Origin: Pseudomonas sp. CBZ-4
GTDB lineage: Bacteria; Pseudomonadota; Gammaproteobacteria; Pseudomonadales; Pseudomonadaceae
DNA: 64,000 bases
NCBI RefSeq assembly: GCF_000346755.1
Contig: NZ_ANNV01000009.1
Span: 151,660-215,659 of the forward strand
Direction of reading: 5' to 3'
Both the position numbers and the translations under genes were made by a program. This document shows, in pieces, positions 1 to 8,875 of this stretch. The notes beneath the pieces were generated by a model. It worked only from the letters and a program-made list of their open reading frames with translations, had not been told where the DNA came from and made no database searches. Positions within the stretch are counted from its first letter, which is position 1. Each line of letters begins with the position of its first letter.

Positions 1-1379
1 TCCCGCTCCCGGTCGAACGCCAAGTAGTACTTGTTGACGCTATTAACATAGCTGACGCTGCCCATTCCCACCTGCTCCATGGCAATGCGCTCGACCTGGA
101 AGAACCACTGGTTGGGATTCAGCCCCCGACGCCTGGCCTCAGTGCGCATCCCCTGCACGCGCTCCGGGCCCATGTTGTAAGCCGCCAAGACAAACGCCAT
201 GCGCTCGCGCTCGTTGAGCTTGGGGCTGGCGAAGAATTTGCGGCGAATCATCGCCAGGTAGCGAGCGCCCGCCTGCACGTTGCTGTCCAGGCTTTCGATA
301 TTGTTGACACCCACCCGCTGCGCCGCCGACGGGGTGATCTGCATCAGCCCGGTGGGCCCGCCGCTGTTGCGTGCGCCAGGGTCGAGAGCGGACTCCTTGA
401 AGGCCAGCGCGGCGAGGTTCAACCAGTCCATGCCCTGCTCGCGAGCGTGCTTTTGCAAGACCGGGCGCAGTTTTTCCAGGCGCTGGCGGTCGACACGCGC
501 CAGCGGATTGCGCACCTGATAAAGGCGTCGGTAGATACGCTGGAACGCCACATCCTGGTCGGAAGGCGTGTGATAGGTCTTGAGGAATCGATCAATGCTC
601 GCCCGCAACATCGACGCATCCTGGCGCACGAACCAGTACTCGTCGCCCGGTTCGCTGATGGCCACCTGCTTATCGAAGCGCAGCTTAGGGAGGATTTTCG
701 ACCAGCGCTCGGCAATCGGTTTTTCCACGATCGTCAGGTGGAAAATGCCCGCCTGGACCATCTCCAGCACATCTTCCACGGCCAGGGTCGGGTCCACCCA
801 TTCCACTTTTACCGGCGGCTGCTTGTGCAGCGCCAGCTTCTGGTTGACCTGGTTGATGGCGTCCGCCGCCGCGCTGCCGGTGGTCAGCGCCAGCGTGCGC
901 CCGGACAATTGCTCCAGTTTGGTAAAACGCCGCTCGCCCTTCACCCCCACCAGCCATAACGGTACGCCGCTGGCAATCGGGTCACTGGTGCTGATCTTGT
1001 GCGCAGCCTTGACGTCGAGCAGTTCACCCGGCGCGACCAAGTCACCTTCGCCGCGCGCCAGGGCGCCGAGCAACTGGTCCTTGGCCTTGGGAATGATCTT
1101 GAGGTTGATCTCCTGGCCATCGCGGGCGTGGCCGTTGAGGTATTGCTCAAAGGCGCGCAGGCGATGGTATTCGACGCCGATGGCCTGGCCTTGCACTTCG
1201 CCGGAACTGTTGCGGCTCTGGTTGACCAAGACGCGCAGGGTACGGCTGGCGCGGATTTCCGCCAGGTCGCGGACCTTGCCGGGCTTGGTCACTTCCAGCG
1301 GCCCGTCGAGACGCGCGACCGCCGCCATGGGCAGCAGCAACGTCAGGCACAACATAAGCAACGCCGAGGGTCGGATCAT
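1..1379 (-). CDS. mltF: MltF-like membrane-bound lytic murein transglycosylase, 3' end outside window
   Basis: This enzyme cleaves the MurNAc-GlcNAc bond of peptidoglycan with formation of 1,6-anhydro-MurNAc, at the outer membrane. The visible 459 codons start with a signal peptide (about residues 1-22). A periplasmic solute-binding (SBP_bac_3-like) domain follows (about 35-275), then an SLT lysozyme-like domain. The catalytic Glu is E329 in the motif FKESALDP, followed by GGPTGLMQITPSA and AAYNMGPERV, all typical of family 1 transglycosylases. The domain pair SBP_bac_3 + SLT defines MltF. The frame is still open at base 1, so roughly the last 30-60 residues are missing compared with the ~500-aa family. 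The gene is divergent from tatD. Confidence 0.93.
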   Translation of the reverse strand, partial: MIRPSALLMLCLTLLLPMAAVARLDGPLEVTKPGKVRDLAEIRASRTLRVLVNQSRNSSGEVQGQAIGVEYHRLRAFEQYLNGHARDGQEINLKIIPKAKDQLLGALARGEGDLVAPGELLDVKAAHKISTSDPIASGVPLWLVGVKGERRFTKLEQLSGRTLALTTGSAAADAINQVNQKLALHKQPPVKVEWVDPTLAVEDVLEMVQAGIFHLTIVEKPIAERWSKILPKLRFDKQVAISEPGDEYWFVRQDASMLRASIDRFLKTYHTPSDQDVAFQRIYRRLYQVRNPLARVDRQRLEKLRPVLQKHAREQGMDWLNLAALAFKESALDPGARNSGGPTGLMQITPSAAQRVGVNNIESLDSNVQAGARYLAMIRRKFFASPKLNERERMAFVLAAYNMGPERVQGMRTEARRRGLNPNQWFFQVERIAMEQVGMGSVSYVNSVNKYYLAFDRER

Positions 1380-1615
1380 CCGCTCTCCGGTAAGAATACT
1401 GGCCAGCGCTCTCGCGAAAAACGAGGCGGTGGGGGTCAGAAACAGAGCGCTTTAAGCGCTGGCAAGACGCGCAACGGTGACACAGGGCAAAGCATTGGGC
1501 CAACCACGATGTCGGTTGCGACGTTCAAAGACAGCGATAACCTGTTGTAGTTCTTCGTTTTTCTTATAAATCTACAGCTCTGATATGCTTTCCGGCCGCA
1601 GGCGGAGATAGCACC

Positions 1616-2422
1616 ATGCAACTCATTGATATCGGCGTCAACCTGACCAACCCCAGTTTCGACGAGAAGCACCAGGCCGTACTCGACCGTGCCTACGCCG
1701 CTGGCGTGCAACAATTGATCCTTACCGGCACCAGCCTCGACGGCAGCGAACAGGCCCTGGAACTCTGCGTAAAACTCGACGAAAGCGGCCAACGCCTGTT
1801 CAGCACCGCCGGCATTCACCCCCACTCCGCCAGCGACTGGAACGGCGACAGCGCCCGGCGCCTGCGCGGCTTGCTCAGCGAAAGCCGCGTGCGTGCGGTG
1901 GGCGAATGCGGGCTGGATTTCAACCGGGATTTCTCCCCGCGCCCGCAGCAGGAAAAAGTCCTCGAAGAGCACCTGGCCCTGGCCGTCGAGCTGCAACTGC
2001 CGGTGTTCCTCCACGAACGTGACGCCAACCAGCGCCTGCTGGACATCCTCAAGGACTACCGTGACCACCTCACCGCCGCCGTGGTGCACTGCTTCACCGG
2101 CGAGCAGCAGGCGCTGTTCAGCTACCTCGACCTGGATTTGCACATCGGCATTACCGGCTGGATCTGCGACGAACGCCGTGGGACCCATCTGCACCCGCTA
2201 GTCAGGGAAATTCCCCGGGGCCGTCTGATGCTGGAAAGCGATGCGCCCTACCTGCTGCCGCGTACCCTGCGGCCCAAGCCGAAAAACGGCCGCAACGAAC
2301 CGGCCTACCTGCCCGAAGTGCTGCGCGAAGTCGCCCTGCACCGCAACGAGACCATGGAAGACCTGGCCGAGCACAGCAGCGCCTGTGCCCGCGCGTTCTT
2401 TGGCCTGCCCAGCGTGGAGTAA
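1616..2422 (+). CDS. tatD: TatD family metal-dependent hydrolase
   Basis: 268-aa TIM-barrel metallo-hydrolase of the TatD DNase family; E. coli TatD is a Mg-dependent 3'-5' exonuclease linked to DNA repair. The N-terminus [12 protein letters not shown] is closer to TatD itself than to YcfH or YjjV. Metal-binding motifs are all present: [32 protein letters not shown] and [11 protein letters not shown]. The start has GGAG seven bases upstream. The 235-bp gap to mltF must hold both divergent promoters. The length matches the family. Confidence 0.93.
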   Translation: MQLIDIGVNLTNPSFDEKHQAVLDRAYAAGVQQLILTGTSLDGSEQALELCVKLDESGQRLFSTAGIHPHSASDWNGDSARRLRGLLSESRVRAVGECGLDFNRDFSPRPQQEKVLEEHLALAVELQLPVFLHERDANQRLLDILKDYRDHLTAAVVHCFTGEQQALFSYLDLDLHIGITGWICDERRGTHLHPLVREIPRGRLMLESDAPYLLPRTLRPKPKNGRNEPAYLPEVLREVALHRNETMEDLAEHSSACARAFFGLPSVE

Positions 2423-2519
2423 TGCGGCGCATTGACCCATGTCAAAAGCGCTTTTCCTGAATAGCGGCACAATAATGGCACCTTGCCAATGCTGTTTCCG
2501 CTATCAGAGAAAACCTTCC

Positions 2520-4001
2520 ATGGGTGCCTGGCTTAGCAACATCTCGCTGAAGTACAAATTCTGGGCCGTCAACGCGGTCGCTTTCATCACCACCTTGTTG
2601 CTGGTGCTGTACGCCGTGCAGCTTGAACAACAAGCGCGCAGCGACGCTTCCCGGGCATCGGCGCAGGCCCAGGCGCGCTTGCTCGGCGCCTGGCCCGCGG
2701 AAAAACCGCTGCCCAGGGACGAGCACTGGCTGACATTTTCCCGTGGCCAAGTCCCACAAGTGGCGGATCAGGATCTGTCAGCCCTGGGCAGCGCAACGGG
2801 CTGGGTCGAACTCAACCACATGCCCTGGTTCGGCGAAAACCCACTGCTGGGCGCCGACGTGGTCGCCCGCGCCGACGGTCAATACGTCGCCGTGCTGGCC
2901 TATGCGCCTAGCCTGAGCCAAGTGTTCGAAGACCGCTTTGCCAACTACGCCATCGCCGTGGCGATCCTGATGTTGGCGATGCTCGGCGCTTCGCAGTTGC
3001 TGATCCGCTTCCTGCTCAGCCAGCTCAACACCCTCAAGGACCTGATGCTGCACGTGGAAAAAACCGGCGACCTGGCGGCCCGCGTGCCACTGGCGTGCAA
3101 GGATGAGGTCGGGCAGATGGCCAGCGCCTTCAATGCCATGCAGGCCGGCTACCAACGGGTGGTCAACACCGTGGCGCGCACCGCCCAGCAACTGGATGAC
3201 GGCGCCGCACGCCTGGCCAGCAGCATGAACGAGGTGCAGCACGGCATGCTTGGCCAGCAAAGCGAAACCGACCAGGCCGCCACCGCCATCAACGAAATGA
3301 CCGCCACCGTCTACCACATCGCCCAGCACGCCGGCGCCACCCGCGACCTGTCCCAGACCGCCGACGCCCTCGCCGGCAGCGGCCAGGAAGTGGTGGGCCG
3401 CGTACAACGCTCAATTGCCGGGCTGTCCACCGGCGTGCAACAGACCGCCGAAATGATCCAGAAACTCGCCGAGGACAGCCAGAAAATCAACGGCGTGGTC
3501 GGGGTGATCCACAGCATCGCCGAACAGACCAACCTGCTCGCCCTCAACGCCGCCATCGAAGCCGCCCGCGCCGGCGAAATGGGCCGTGGCTTTGCGGTGG
3601 TCGCCGACGAAGTGCGCAACCTGGCCAAGCGCGTGCAAAGCTCCACCGACGAAATCACCCGCATGGTCTCCGCCCTGCAAGCCGGCACCCGCGACGCGGT
3701 GGACTTTATGCAGGAAAGCTCATTCAAGGCCGACGACTGCGTGCAACAAGCCCTCGAAGCCGGCAACGCCCTCGCCGAAATCACCAGCGCCGTGGCGCAG
3801 ATGCGCGAGAGCAACACCCAGATCGCCGTCGCCGCCGAGCAGCAAAGCCATGTCGCGGAAGAAATGAACCGGGCCGTGGTAAGCATCCGCGACGTCACCG
3901 AAAACACCGTGCAACAAACCGTGGAGTCGGCGACCACCAGCAATGAACTGGCGACCTTGGCGGGCGAGTTGAGCAAGGCCATTGGGCAACTTAAGTTGTA
4001 A
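2520..4001 (+). CDS. Methyl-accepting chemotaxis protein
   Basis: 493-aa inner-membrane chemoreceptor. TM1 lies at about residues 12-34 and TM2 at about 140-165, leaving a small periplasmic region of ~100 residues that shows no obvious dCache or four-helix ligand domain, so the ligand cannot be predicted. A HAMP linker follows ([13 protein letters not shown]), then a long coiled coil. The signalling hairpin core [20 protein letters not shown] binds CheA and CheW. No C-terminal NWETF-like CheR tether is seen. The frame is open from 2439, but ATG 2520 gives the natural [15 protein letters not shown] terminus ahead of TM1. The ribosome site there is weak (GAGA). It is a lone gene not linked to other che genes. 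Confidence 0.9.
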   Translation: MGAWLSNISLKYKFWAVNAVAFITTLLLVLYAVQLEQQARSDASRASAQAQARLLGAWPAEKPLPRDEHWLTFSRGQVPQVADQDLSALGSATGWVELNHMPWFGENPLLGADVVARADGQYVAVLAYAPSLSQVFEDRFANYAIAVAILMLAMLGASQLLIRFLLSQLNTLKDLMLHVEKTGDLAARVPLACKDEVGQMASAFNAMQAGYQRVVNTVARTAQQLDDGAARLASSMNEVQHGMLGQQSETDQAATAINEMTATVYHIAQHAGATRDLSQTADALAGSGQEVVGRVQRSIAGLSTGVQQTAEMIQKLAEDSQKINGVVGVIHSIAEQTNLLALNAAIEAARAGEMGRGFAVVADEVRNLAKRVQSSTDEITRMVSALQAGTRDAVDFMQESSFKADDCVQQALEAGNALAEITSAVAQMRESNTQIAVAAEQQSHVAEEMNRAVVSIRDVTENTVQQTVESATTSNELATLAGELSKAIGQLKL

Positions 4002-4044
4002 GTTAACGCAGGCGAGGTACCGAGTGGTGGGGCAAAAGCCCTTT

Positions 4045-4110
4045 GGGTTACTTTTGGCTGGGCCGGCACTCCGGGCTCTTTTCCAAAAGTGACCCGCCTT
4101 AAGGGCGGAA
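4045..4110. repeat. Imperfect inverted repeat downstream of the chemoreceptor gene
   Basis: Left arm GGGTTACTTTTGG (4045-4057) pairs with right arm CCAAAAGTGACCC (4083-4095) at 12 of 13 positions, with a GC-rich 25-base loop. A second short palindrome, CCGCC-TTAA-GGGCGG, follows directly. I recall similar sequence as a recurrent intergenic repeat in fluorescent pseudomonads, but copy number cannot be checked here. It could act as a transcription barrier 43 bases after the stop codon. Confidence 0.6.
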
Positions 4111-4180
4111 CCAATATCAGCCGTTACCCAAATAACGGATATGTACTCCGACCCAAAGCCCTCCAGCGCCTCACACATAG

Positions 4181-4206
4181 CTATCGCAGGCAAGCCAGCT
4201 CCCACA
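4181..4206. repeat. Single REP element
   Basis: The 26 bases ctatcgcaggcaagccagct + cccaca match the left arm of the REP pairs elsewhere in the window (for example 8047-8076), but no facing copy is nearby. It is a solitary half of a BIME-type repeat. Confidence 0.85.
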
Positions 4207-4377
4207 TTTTGAACCGGTTTACACCCGGTAAAAATCGCCCGGCCGTCACGGGTACAGCAGCAATGCTGAAAGTTGTGTAGATACCTATAGCCCCCATAGC
4301 CAGCCTTGATTCGCCGACCCGCCCGCCCCCACCTAAACTCTGTGCAAGTTGTTTTAATGGACAGAGGATTTTTCATC

Positions 4378-4740
4378 ATGGGCAAACGTCACCCCAATCT
4401 CCCCGCCTGGCAATGGCGCAGCTACCCACAGAACCATCAGCACCCGACCAACCTGGCGTTGCACCTGATTGCCGTGCCGCTGTTTATCGTCGGGTTTCTG
4501 TTGATTGTGTCCGGGGTGTTCAGCTTGAGCCTGGCCAGCTTTGCCATTGGTGTGGTCGGCATCGTGGCCGGCCTGGCGTTGCAGCGTCACGGCCACAGCC
4601 TGGAAGCCCAGGCCAGTGAGCCCTTCAGTGATCGCACAGACGCAGTGCAGCGCCTGGTGGTCGAGCAGTTCGTGACCTTCCCGCGCTTTGTCTTCAGCGG
4701 CGGCTGGTGGCGCGCCTGGCGGCAGCGCCACCGGCACTGA
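4378..4740 (+). CDS. Small DUF962 / Mpo1-like membrane protein
   Basis: 120-aa protein with two hydrophobic helices (about residues 24-45 and 48-65). An N-terminal NHQHPTNLALHLIAVPL and a central GHSLEAQASEPF resemble the H-containing motifs of the DUF962 (Mpo1-like) family. Yeast Mpo1 is an iron-dependent dioxygenase of 2-hydroxy fatty acids. Whether this bacterial protein has that activity is unknown. ATG 4378 is chosen because AGAGGA lies ten bases upstream; an upstream in-frame ATG at 4306 has no ribosome site. The gene converges with the thioesterase, with only 3 bases between the stop codons. Confidence 0.75.
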   Translation: MGKRHPNLPAWQWRSYPQNHQHPTNLALHLIAVPLFIVGFLLIVSGVFSLSLASFAIGVVGIVAGLALQRHGHSLEAQASEPFSDRTDAVQRLVVEQFVTFPRFVFSGGWWRAWRQRHRH

Positions 4741-4743
4741 GTG

Positions 4744-5541
4744 TCAGGCGAACACCACCACGGTCTGGCGGCTGATGGCGATCAACGCGCCGCTCGGGCT
4801 CCACAGCGCGGCGGCGGCGTGGCCGTAGCCATCGCGGGCGTGCTCGATGGTTACGTAGTACTGGCACCAGTCCAGCGTGGTCAGCTCCTGCAACGGCTGG
4901 ATGAACTCGATGGTCCAGGTCAGCGTGCTGCCCGGCGCGGGCTTCTTCAGGTGCGGCAGCAAGGCCGGAGGCCAGGCGTCAACCAACGCAAGGATGTGCG
5001 CCTCGGTCAGCGGTTCTTCCTTCACATCCCCACGCAGTCGGACCCAGCCACCCATGTCGCGGGACTTGTTCCCGGTAAACGGTAGGCCACCGACACTCCA
5101 GCGCATCGCCAGATGGCGCATGAACTCCGGGGTGACGCCCTTGATGTAGGGCAGTTCCTGGCATTCGTCCCAATGCTTGAACACCGGCGGCGCTTCGCTC
5201 TCAACCGTGATTTCCGACTCGCGAGACCCGCCGAAACTGGCCTGCACCAGCGTCGCCACTTCGCCGTTCTGCACCACGCGGCCGAGCAATTGGCTGACGG
5301 CCTTGCCTTCGCGCAACACTTCGACTTGATAACTGGCGGGCACATCGGGGGCCACTGGGCCGACGAAGGTGATGGCCAGCGAGCGCAGCGGGCGGTCGGC
5401 TGGCACCTGGGCGCGTAGCGCTTCGTACTGCAACGCGGCGACCAGGCCGCCGAAAGTGGCACGGCCCTGAGCCCATTCGGCGGGGATGGTGACGTCTTGC
5501 GGGTGGCTTCGGGCGGCGTCGAGCAAATCACTAAAGCGCAT
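4744..5541 (-). CDS. Acyl-CoA thioesterase family protein (double hotdog)
   Basis: 265-aa protein of the TesB-like thioesterase superfamily (4HBT_3 type). The N-terminal hotdog contains the GRATFGGLVAALQYEAL segment and the hydrophobic central helix. The C-terminal hotdog ends with the characteristic ALWSPSGALIAISRQTVVVF. Such proteins hydrolyse acyl-CoA to free acid and CoA in the cytoplasm. Substrate chain length cannot be read from the sequence. The length is normal for a two-hotdog monomer. Confidence 0.85.
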   Translation of the reverse strand: MRFSDLLDAARSHPQDVTIPAEWAQGRATFGGLVAALQYEALRAQVPADRPLRSLAITFVGPVAPDVPASYQVEVLREGKAVSQLLGRVVQNGEVATLVQASFGGSRESEITVESEAPPVFKHWDECQELPYIKGVTPEFMRHLAMRWSVGGLPFTGNKSRDMGGWVRLRGDVKEEPLTEAHILALVDAWPPALLPHLKKPAPGSTLTWTIEFIQPLQELTTLDWCQYYVTIEHARDGYGHAAAALWSPSGALIAISRQTVVVFA

Positions 5542-5634
5542 GGCGACCTCACAGCAAAGTAAACGAGTGAGCGATCTTAACCAGCGTGTTGGCCGGGTAC
5601 AGCGCCTATTCCGGCCAAAAGCCGGACGATTGTC

Positions 5635-5705
5635 GGACGCGGAGCGTCCTGGGCTGCATTCCCACGCGGAGCGTGGGAACGATCAGCGGAGCGTGGGGAC
5701 GATCA
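5635..5705. repeat. Cluster of GCGGAGCGT palindromes with a 20-bp tandem duplication
   Basis: Three related units follow each other. GGACGCGGAGCGTCC (5635-5649) is a perfect palindrome around GGA. CCCACGCGGAGCGTGGG (5661-5677) is a second one. The 20-bp unit at 5666-5685 (gcggagcgtgggaacgatca) is repeated at 5686-5705 with one change. The cluster lies directly behind the CHAD gene stop and upstream of the thioesterase gene, on no coding strand. Confidence 0.85.
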
Positions 5706-5709
5706 GGTG

Positions 5710-6471
5710 TCAGAAACAATCGGCGCGGAGTTTATCCAGCACGCGGTCCGCCTGCCCTTCGGCCTTGGCCATGGTGCGTTGCCACACGGCAACGCAGGGT
5801 TGCAGATCCGGCTGGTGTTCGGCCTGGGCCAGCCACTGCCAGCAGTCGTGCCAATCGCCCAGGGCGCCTTGGGCTTTCTTCAGGCGGGACATGGCGTTGG
5901 CGGGGAGTTTGTGCAATTCGGGATAGGCCTCGGCGGCATAACGCACGCGCTTGATCAGCAACCGCAGGCGGTGGCGATCATGGCTGGGGTCCTTCAACGC
6001 GGCGTCGAGGGCGTGCCATTGCTTGGCCAAACGCTTCTCGATGCGCGGGCGCAGGCCCTTGAGCAATTTCTGATGTTCGGATGCGCGGATAAAGCGCGGG
6101 AAGGCATCGAGGATCAGCAGCAGTTGCGCCAGCTCGGGGCTTTGCGCCACGTGGCGATACGCCTCGGGTTGCAGGCGCAGGCGCCGATCGGCCGCCTCGT
6201 GATAGCCGTGCTGGTGCAAATAGGCCGCCAGCACCTCGCGGTCACGCAGTGGCGTGGTCAATTGGCCGACCGCGCTGGCGGCCGATTCCAGCTGTTCCAC
6301 GCCGGGCAGCCCACGCAAGGGGCGCAGCAAGCTGCGCAGGCGGCGCACGGTGGTGCGCAGGTCATGCAGGGCTTCATCGTCGGTGACGGCGGTGAGACGA
6401 GCCTGGCAGCTCAGTAACCCTACTTCCAGGCCAATGACCTGAGCGACTAACTGATCGACCAACGCTGACAT
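5710..6471 (-). CDS. CHAD domain-containing protein
   Basis: 253-aa all-helical CHAD domain protein. The domain is rich in conserved His, Arg and Lys (ALHDLRTTVRRLRSLLRPL, HRLRLLIKRVRYAAEAYPEL, ALGDWHDCWQWL), which in characterised members bind inorganic polyphosphate. There is no CYTH triphosphatase domain fused to it. A role at polyphosphate granules is therefore inference from the family. The length fits a single complete CHAD domain. Confidence 0.88.
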   Translation of the reverse strand: MSALVDQLVAQVIGLEVGLLSCQARLTAVTDDEALHDLRTTVRRLRSLLRPLRGLPGVEQLESAASAVGQLTTPLRDREVLAAYLHQHGYHEAADRRLRLQPEAYRHVAQSPELAQLLLILDAFPRFIRASEHQKLLKGLRPRIEKRLAKQWHALDAALKDPSHDRHRLRLLIKRVRYAAEAYPELHKLPANAMSRLKKAQGALGDWHDCWQWLAQAEHQPDLQPCVAVWQRTMAKAEGQADRVLDKLRADCF

Positions 6472-6514
6472 CCTGCCCTCACTCTCCGATGAATAATCCT
6501 ACTCGCCGCTCGGA

Positions 6515-6793
6515 TCAACGCCCGGCGCGCGACTCACGAATATAGAACCGCGCTTTTTCGGCCTTGTTGGCGCAGCCTTCAAACGCTTCAAATTGCTGCT
6601 GGGTCTTGGCACCGGTCAGCAGGGACAGGGCCTTGGAATAGCTGACAGTCCCGGCAAAACCTTCGGCCTTGGCCAAGTCCAGCTCGTGCCAGGCAGCGTC
6701 CAATTGCGTGCCGCAGCTGTCGCGGTACGCGGTTTTCCCGGCACAACCGGCCAGGGCCAACACGATCACAGGCACACACATCCAGGCTTTCAT
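6515..6793 (-). CDS. Small putative lipoprotein
   Basis: 92-aa protein with a short hydrophobic signal sequence and a lipobox ending ALAGC, so it should be lipidated at Cys14 and sent to the outer or inner membrane. The mature part is hydrophilic and helical, with three further cysteines. ATG 6793 is chosen because GAGGT lies seven bases before it; an in-frame GTG at 6802 overlaps that ribosome site. Function unknown; similar small lipoproteins are common in Pseudomonas. Confidence 0.8.
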   Translation of the reverse strand: MKAWMCVPVIVLALAGCAGKTAYRDSCGTQLDAAWHELDLAKAEGFAGTVSYSKALSLLTGAKTQQQFEAFEGCANKAEKARFYIRESRAGR

Positions 6794-6989
6794 CGATGAC
6801 ACCTCAAAATAAAGAAAAACAGTCGTACGTTGTAGACGTTGCCTACATGAAAAAGTGCCTTGTCCTTAGCCTGAAAACGATAGTACCTATTCCCAGAGCA
6901 TACCCGAGGCTTGGCACTCCCGCAGCGAAGATTGAAGCCGCCCCCTCAATGGGTGCATTGTGGGCACCTGCCATCTGTAGGACATGACC

Positions 6990-8027
6990 ATGAAGAAACG
7001 TGTTGCCTTGGTGCTGGGCTCTGGCGGGGCCCGGGGCTACGCCCATATCGGCGTGATCGAAGAGATCGAACGACGCGGCTACGACATCGCCTGCGTCGCC
7101 GGTTGTTCCATGGGCGCCGTGGTCGGTGGCATCTACGCCGCCGGCAAGCTGGATGAGTACCGCAACTGGATTGAAAGCCTCGATTACCTCGATGTGCTAC
7201 GCCTGGTGGACGTGAGTTTTCGCCTCGGCGCGATCCGCGGCGAGAAGGTCTTCGGCCAGATCCGCAAGATCGTCGGCGAGTTGAATATCGAAGAGCTGCG
7301 CATCCCCTACACCGCCGTCGCCACCGACCTCACCAACCAACAGGAAATCTGGTTCCAGGAAGGCTGCCTGCACCAGGCCATGCGCGCTTCGGCGGCGATC
7401 CCCAGCCTGTTCACGCCGGTGATGCAAGGCAACCGCATGCTGGTGGACGGCGGCCTGCTCAACCCCCTGCCGATCGTGCCGGTGGTGTCGAGCCATTGCG
7501 ACTTGATCATCGCGGTCAACCTCAACGCCACCAACCAAAAGCACTACCAACTGCCGGTGATCCAGCGCCCACCGGCGTTCAAGAGCCGCTTCAACAGCCT
7601 GGCGAAATCACTCGGTTCGCACCTGCCATTTCGGCGCAAGCAGGCCGAGCAACTGATGAAACTGGAACAGGAAGCCTTGCAGGCCGAAGCGGCGGATATC
7701 AACCCGTGGCTGGACTCGGCGGAACCCGAGTCCCAGCAACCCGCCGCCGCGCCGGAAAAGGCCGGCGCGCCGAAGTCGGCGACCGGGTCGTTCATCATCG
7801 ACAACGTGGGGCCGGCGTCGTTGCTGGACCTGATCAACCAGAGTTTCGAGGTGATGCAGACGTCGCTGGCGCAGTACAAGATTGCCGGGTACCCGCCGGA
7901 TGTATTGATCAACGTGCCGAAGCGGGTGTGCCGGTTTTTCGAGTTCTACAAGGCGCCGGAGTTGATCGCGTTGGGGCGGGAGATTGCCAGGGATACCCTG
8001 GACCGGTATGAGAGTGAGCAGGGCTGA
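6990..8027 (+). CDS. rssA: Patatin-like phospholipase family protein (RssA-like)
   Basis: 345-aa serine hydrolase of the patatin class. The oxyanion loop GSGGARGYAH is near the N-terminus, the nucleophile motif is G-C-S-M-G, and the catalytic Asp lies in LVDGGLLNP. This is the Ser-Asp dyad layout of bacterial RssA/YchK proteins. The central 245-265 region is Pro/Ala-rich and probably a linker. Two ATG codons compete. ATG 6990 has AGGA seven bases upstream, whereas ATG 6984 is only one base from it. The name follows family resemblance; the lipid substrate is unknown. Confidence 0.85.
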   Translation: MKKRVALVLGSGGARGYAHIGVIEEIERRGYDIACVAGCSMGAVVGGIYAAGKLDEYRNWIESLDYLDVLRLVDVSFRLGAIRGEKVFGQIRKIVGELNIEELRIPYTAVATDLTNQQEIWFQEGCLHQAMRASAAIPSLFTPVMQGNRMLVDGGLLNPLPIVPVVSSHCDLIIAVNLNATNQKHYQLPVIQRPPAFKSRFNSLAKSLGSHLPFRRKQAEQLMKLEQEALQAEAADINPWLDSAEPESQQPAAAPEKAGAPKSATGSFIIDNVGPASLLDLINQSFEVMQTSLAQYKIAGYPPDVLINVPKRVCRFFEFYKAPELIALGREIARDTLDRYESEQG

Positions 8028-8046
8028 AATCTTGGGTGCTGCTGAT

Positions 8047-8130
8047 GGCCTCATCGCAGGCAAGCCAGCTCCCACATTTTGACCGTGTTCACAATTCAAG
8101 TGTGGGAGCTGGCTTGCCTGCGATGAGGCC
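8047..8130. repeat. REP inverted pair (BIME)
   Basis: Two 30-bp arms (8047-8076 and 8101-8130) are perfect reverse complements around a 24-base loop, with the core cgcaggcaagccagctccca. The pair fills the gap between the convergent patatin and kdpE genes and may terminate or insulate both transcripts. Confidence 0.95.
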
Positions 8131-8148
8131 GGCACACACAACAAAAAT

Positions 8149-8838
8149 CTATGTGCCCAACAACCGATACCCCACCCCCGCCTCCGTCACGATAAACCGC
8201 GGCTGCGTCGGATCATCCGCCAGCTTCTGGCGCAAATGCCCCACCACAATCCGCAGATAGTGGCTGTCCTCGGTATGGGTCGGCCCCCAGATATCCTTGA
8301 GCAATTGCTGCTGGGTAATCACCCGCCCCGGATGCCGCGCCAGTTGCGCCAGCACCGCGTATTCCTTGCGCGTCAGGGCGACTTCGACGCCGTCCAGCAG
8401 CACGCGGCGGTAGGCGAGGTCCACGGTCAACGGCCCGAAAGACAGCGCCGCTTCCTGGGCCTCCCCCGCCGGTGCCTGGCGCAGCAGCGCGCGCACGCGG
8501 GCGAGAAATTCCTGGATGCCAAAGGGCTTGGTCACATAGTCATTGGCGCCGCCGTCCAGGGCTTCGACTTTCTGCCCTTCGCTGGCGCGCACCGACAGCA
8601 CCAGCACCGGCACCGTGGACCACTCGCGAAATTCGCGCAGCACGTGCTGGCCGTCCATGTCCGGCAGGCCGAGGTCGAGCACCAGCAAGTCCGGTTTGCT
8701 CAGGGCCGCCTGGGCCAGGCCTTCGTTGCCGGTGCCGGCCTCGATCACCTTGTAGCCTTGGGAAGCCAGGCTGATACGCAGGAATTTGCGGATCTGCGGT
8801 TCGTCATCAATGACCAAAATCGTCGCGGTCTGGCTCAT
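8149..8838 (-). CDS. kdpE: KdpE response regulator
   Basis: 229-aa OmpR/PhoB-type regulator that activates kdpFABC under potassium limitation or osmotic stress. The receiver domain (1-115) has the acidic pair D11-D12 and the phospho-acceptor D55 in LVLDLGLPDMDG. The C-terminal winged helix includes LTRKEYAVLAQLARHPGRVI and ends in RFIVTEAGVGYRLL. ATG 8838 is used; an upstream TTG at 8847 is in frame but unlikely. It lies 37 bases after kdpD and in the same direction as kdpFABC, suggesting one transcriptional unit or coupled units. Confidence 0.95.
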   Translation of the reverse strand: MSQTATILVIDDEPQIRKFLRISLASQGYKVIEAGTGNEGLAQAALSKPDLLVLDLGLPDMDGQHVLREFREWSTVPVLVLSVRASEGQKVEALDGGANDYVTKPFGIQEFLARVRALLRQAPAGEAQEAALSFGPLTVDLAYRRVLLDGVEVALTRKEYAVLAQLARHPGRVITQQQLLKDIWGPTHTEDSHYLRIVVGHLRQKLADDPTQPRFIVTEAGVGYRLLGT

Positions 8839-8875
8839 GGTGTCCAATCAGCATCGGGAGAGAAAACAGGGTAGC

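Larger units (their letters stand above)
4002..4377. other. Intergenic region with a hairpin repeat and one REP half
   Basis: No gene is visible in these 376 bases. They contain an imperfect 13-bp inverted repeat (4045-4057 with 4083-4095), a following CCGCC-TTAA-GGGCGG palindrome-like element, and one unpaired REP copy (4181-4206), each listed separately. The promoter for the DUF962 gene at 4378 must lie at the right end. Confidence 0.7.

Noticed and set aside
1436..2194. Minus-strand frame over tatD (252 codons)
   Set aside because: Opposes tatD, which has all metal motifs; composition is that of an antisense shadow.
8047..8130. Possible CRISPR repeats, because similar short palindromic sequences recur in the window
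   Set aside because: Copies are scattered singly or as inverted pairs between genes, with no regularly spaced direct repeats; they are REP elements.
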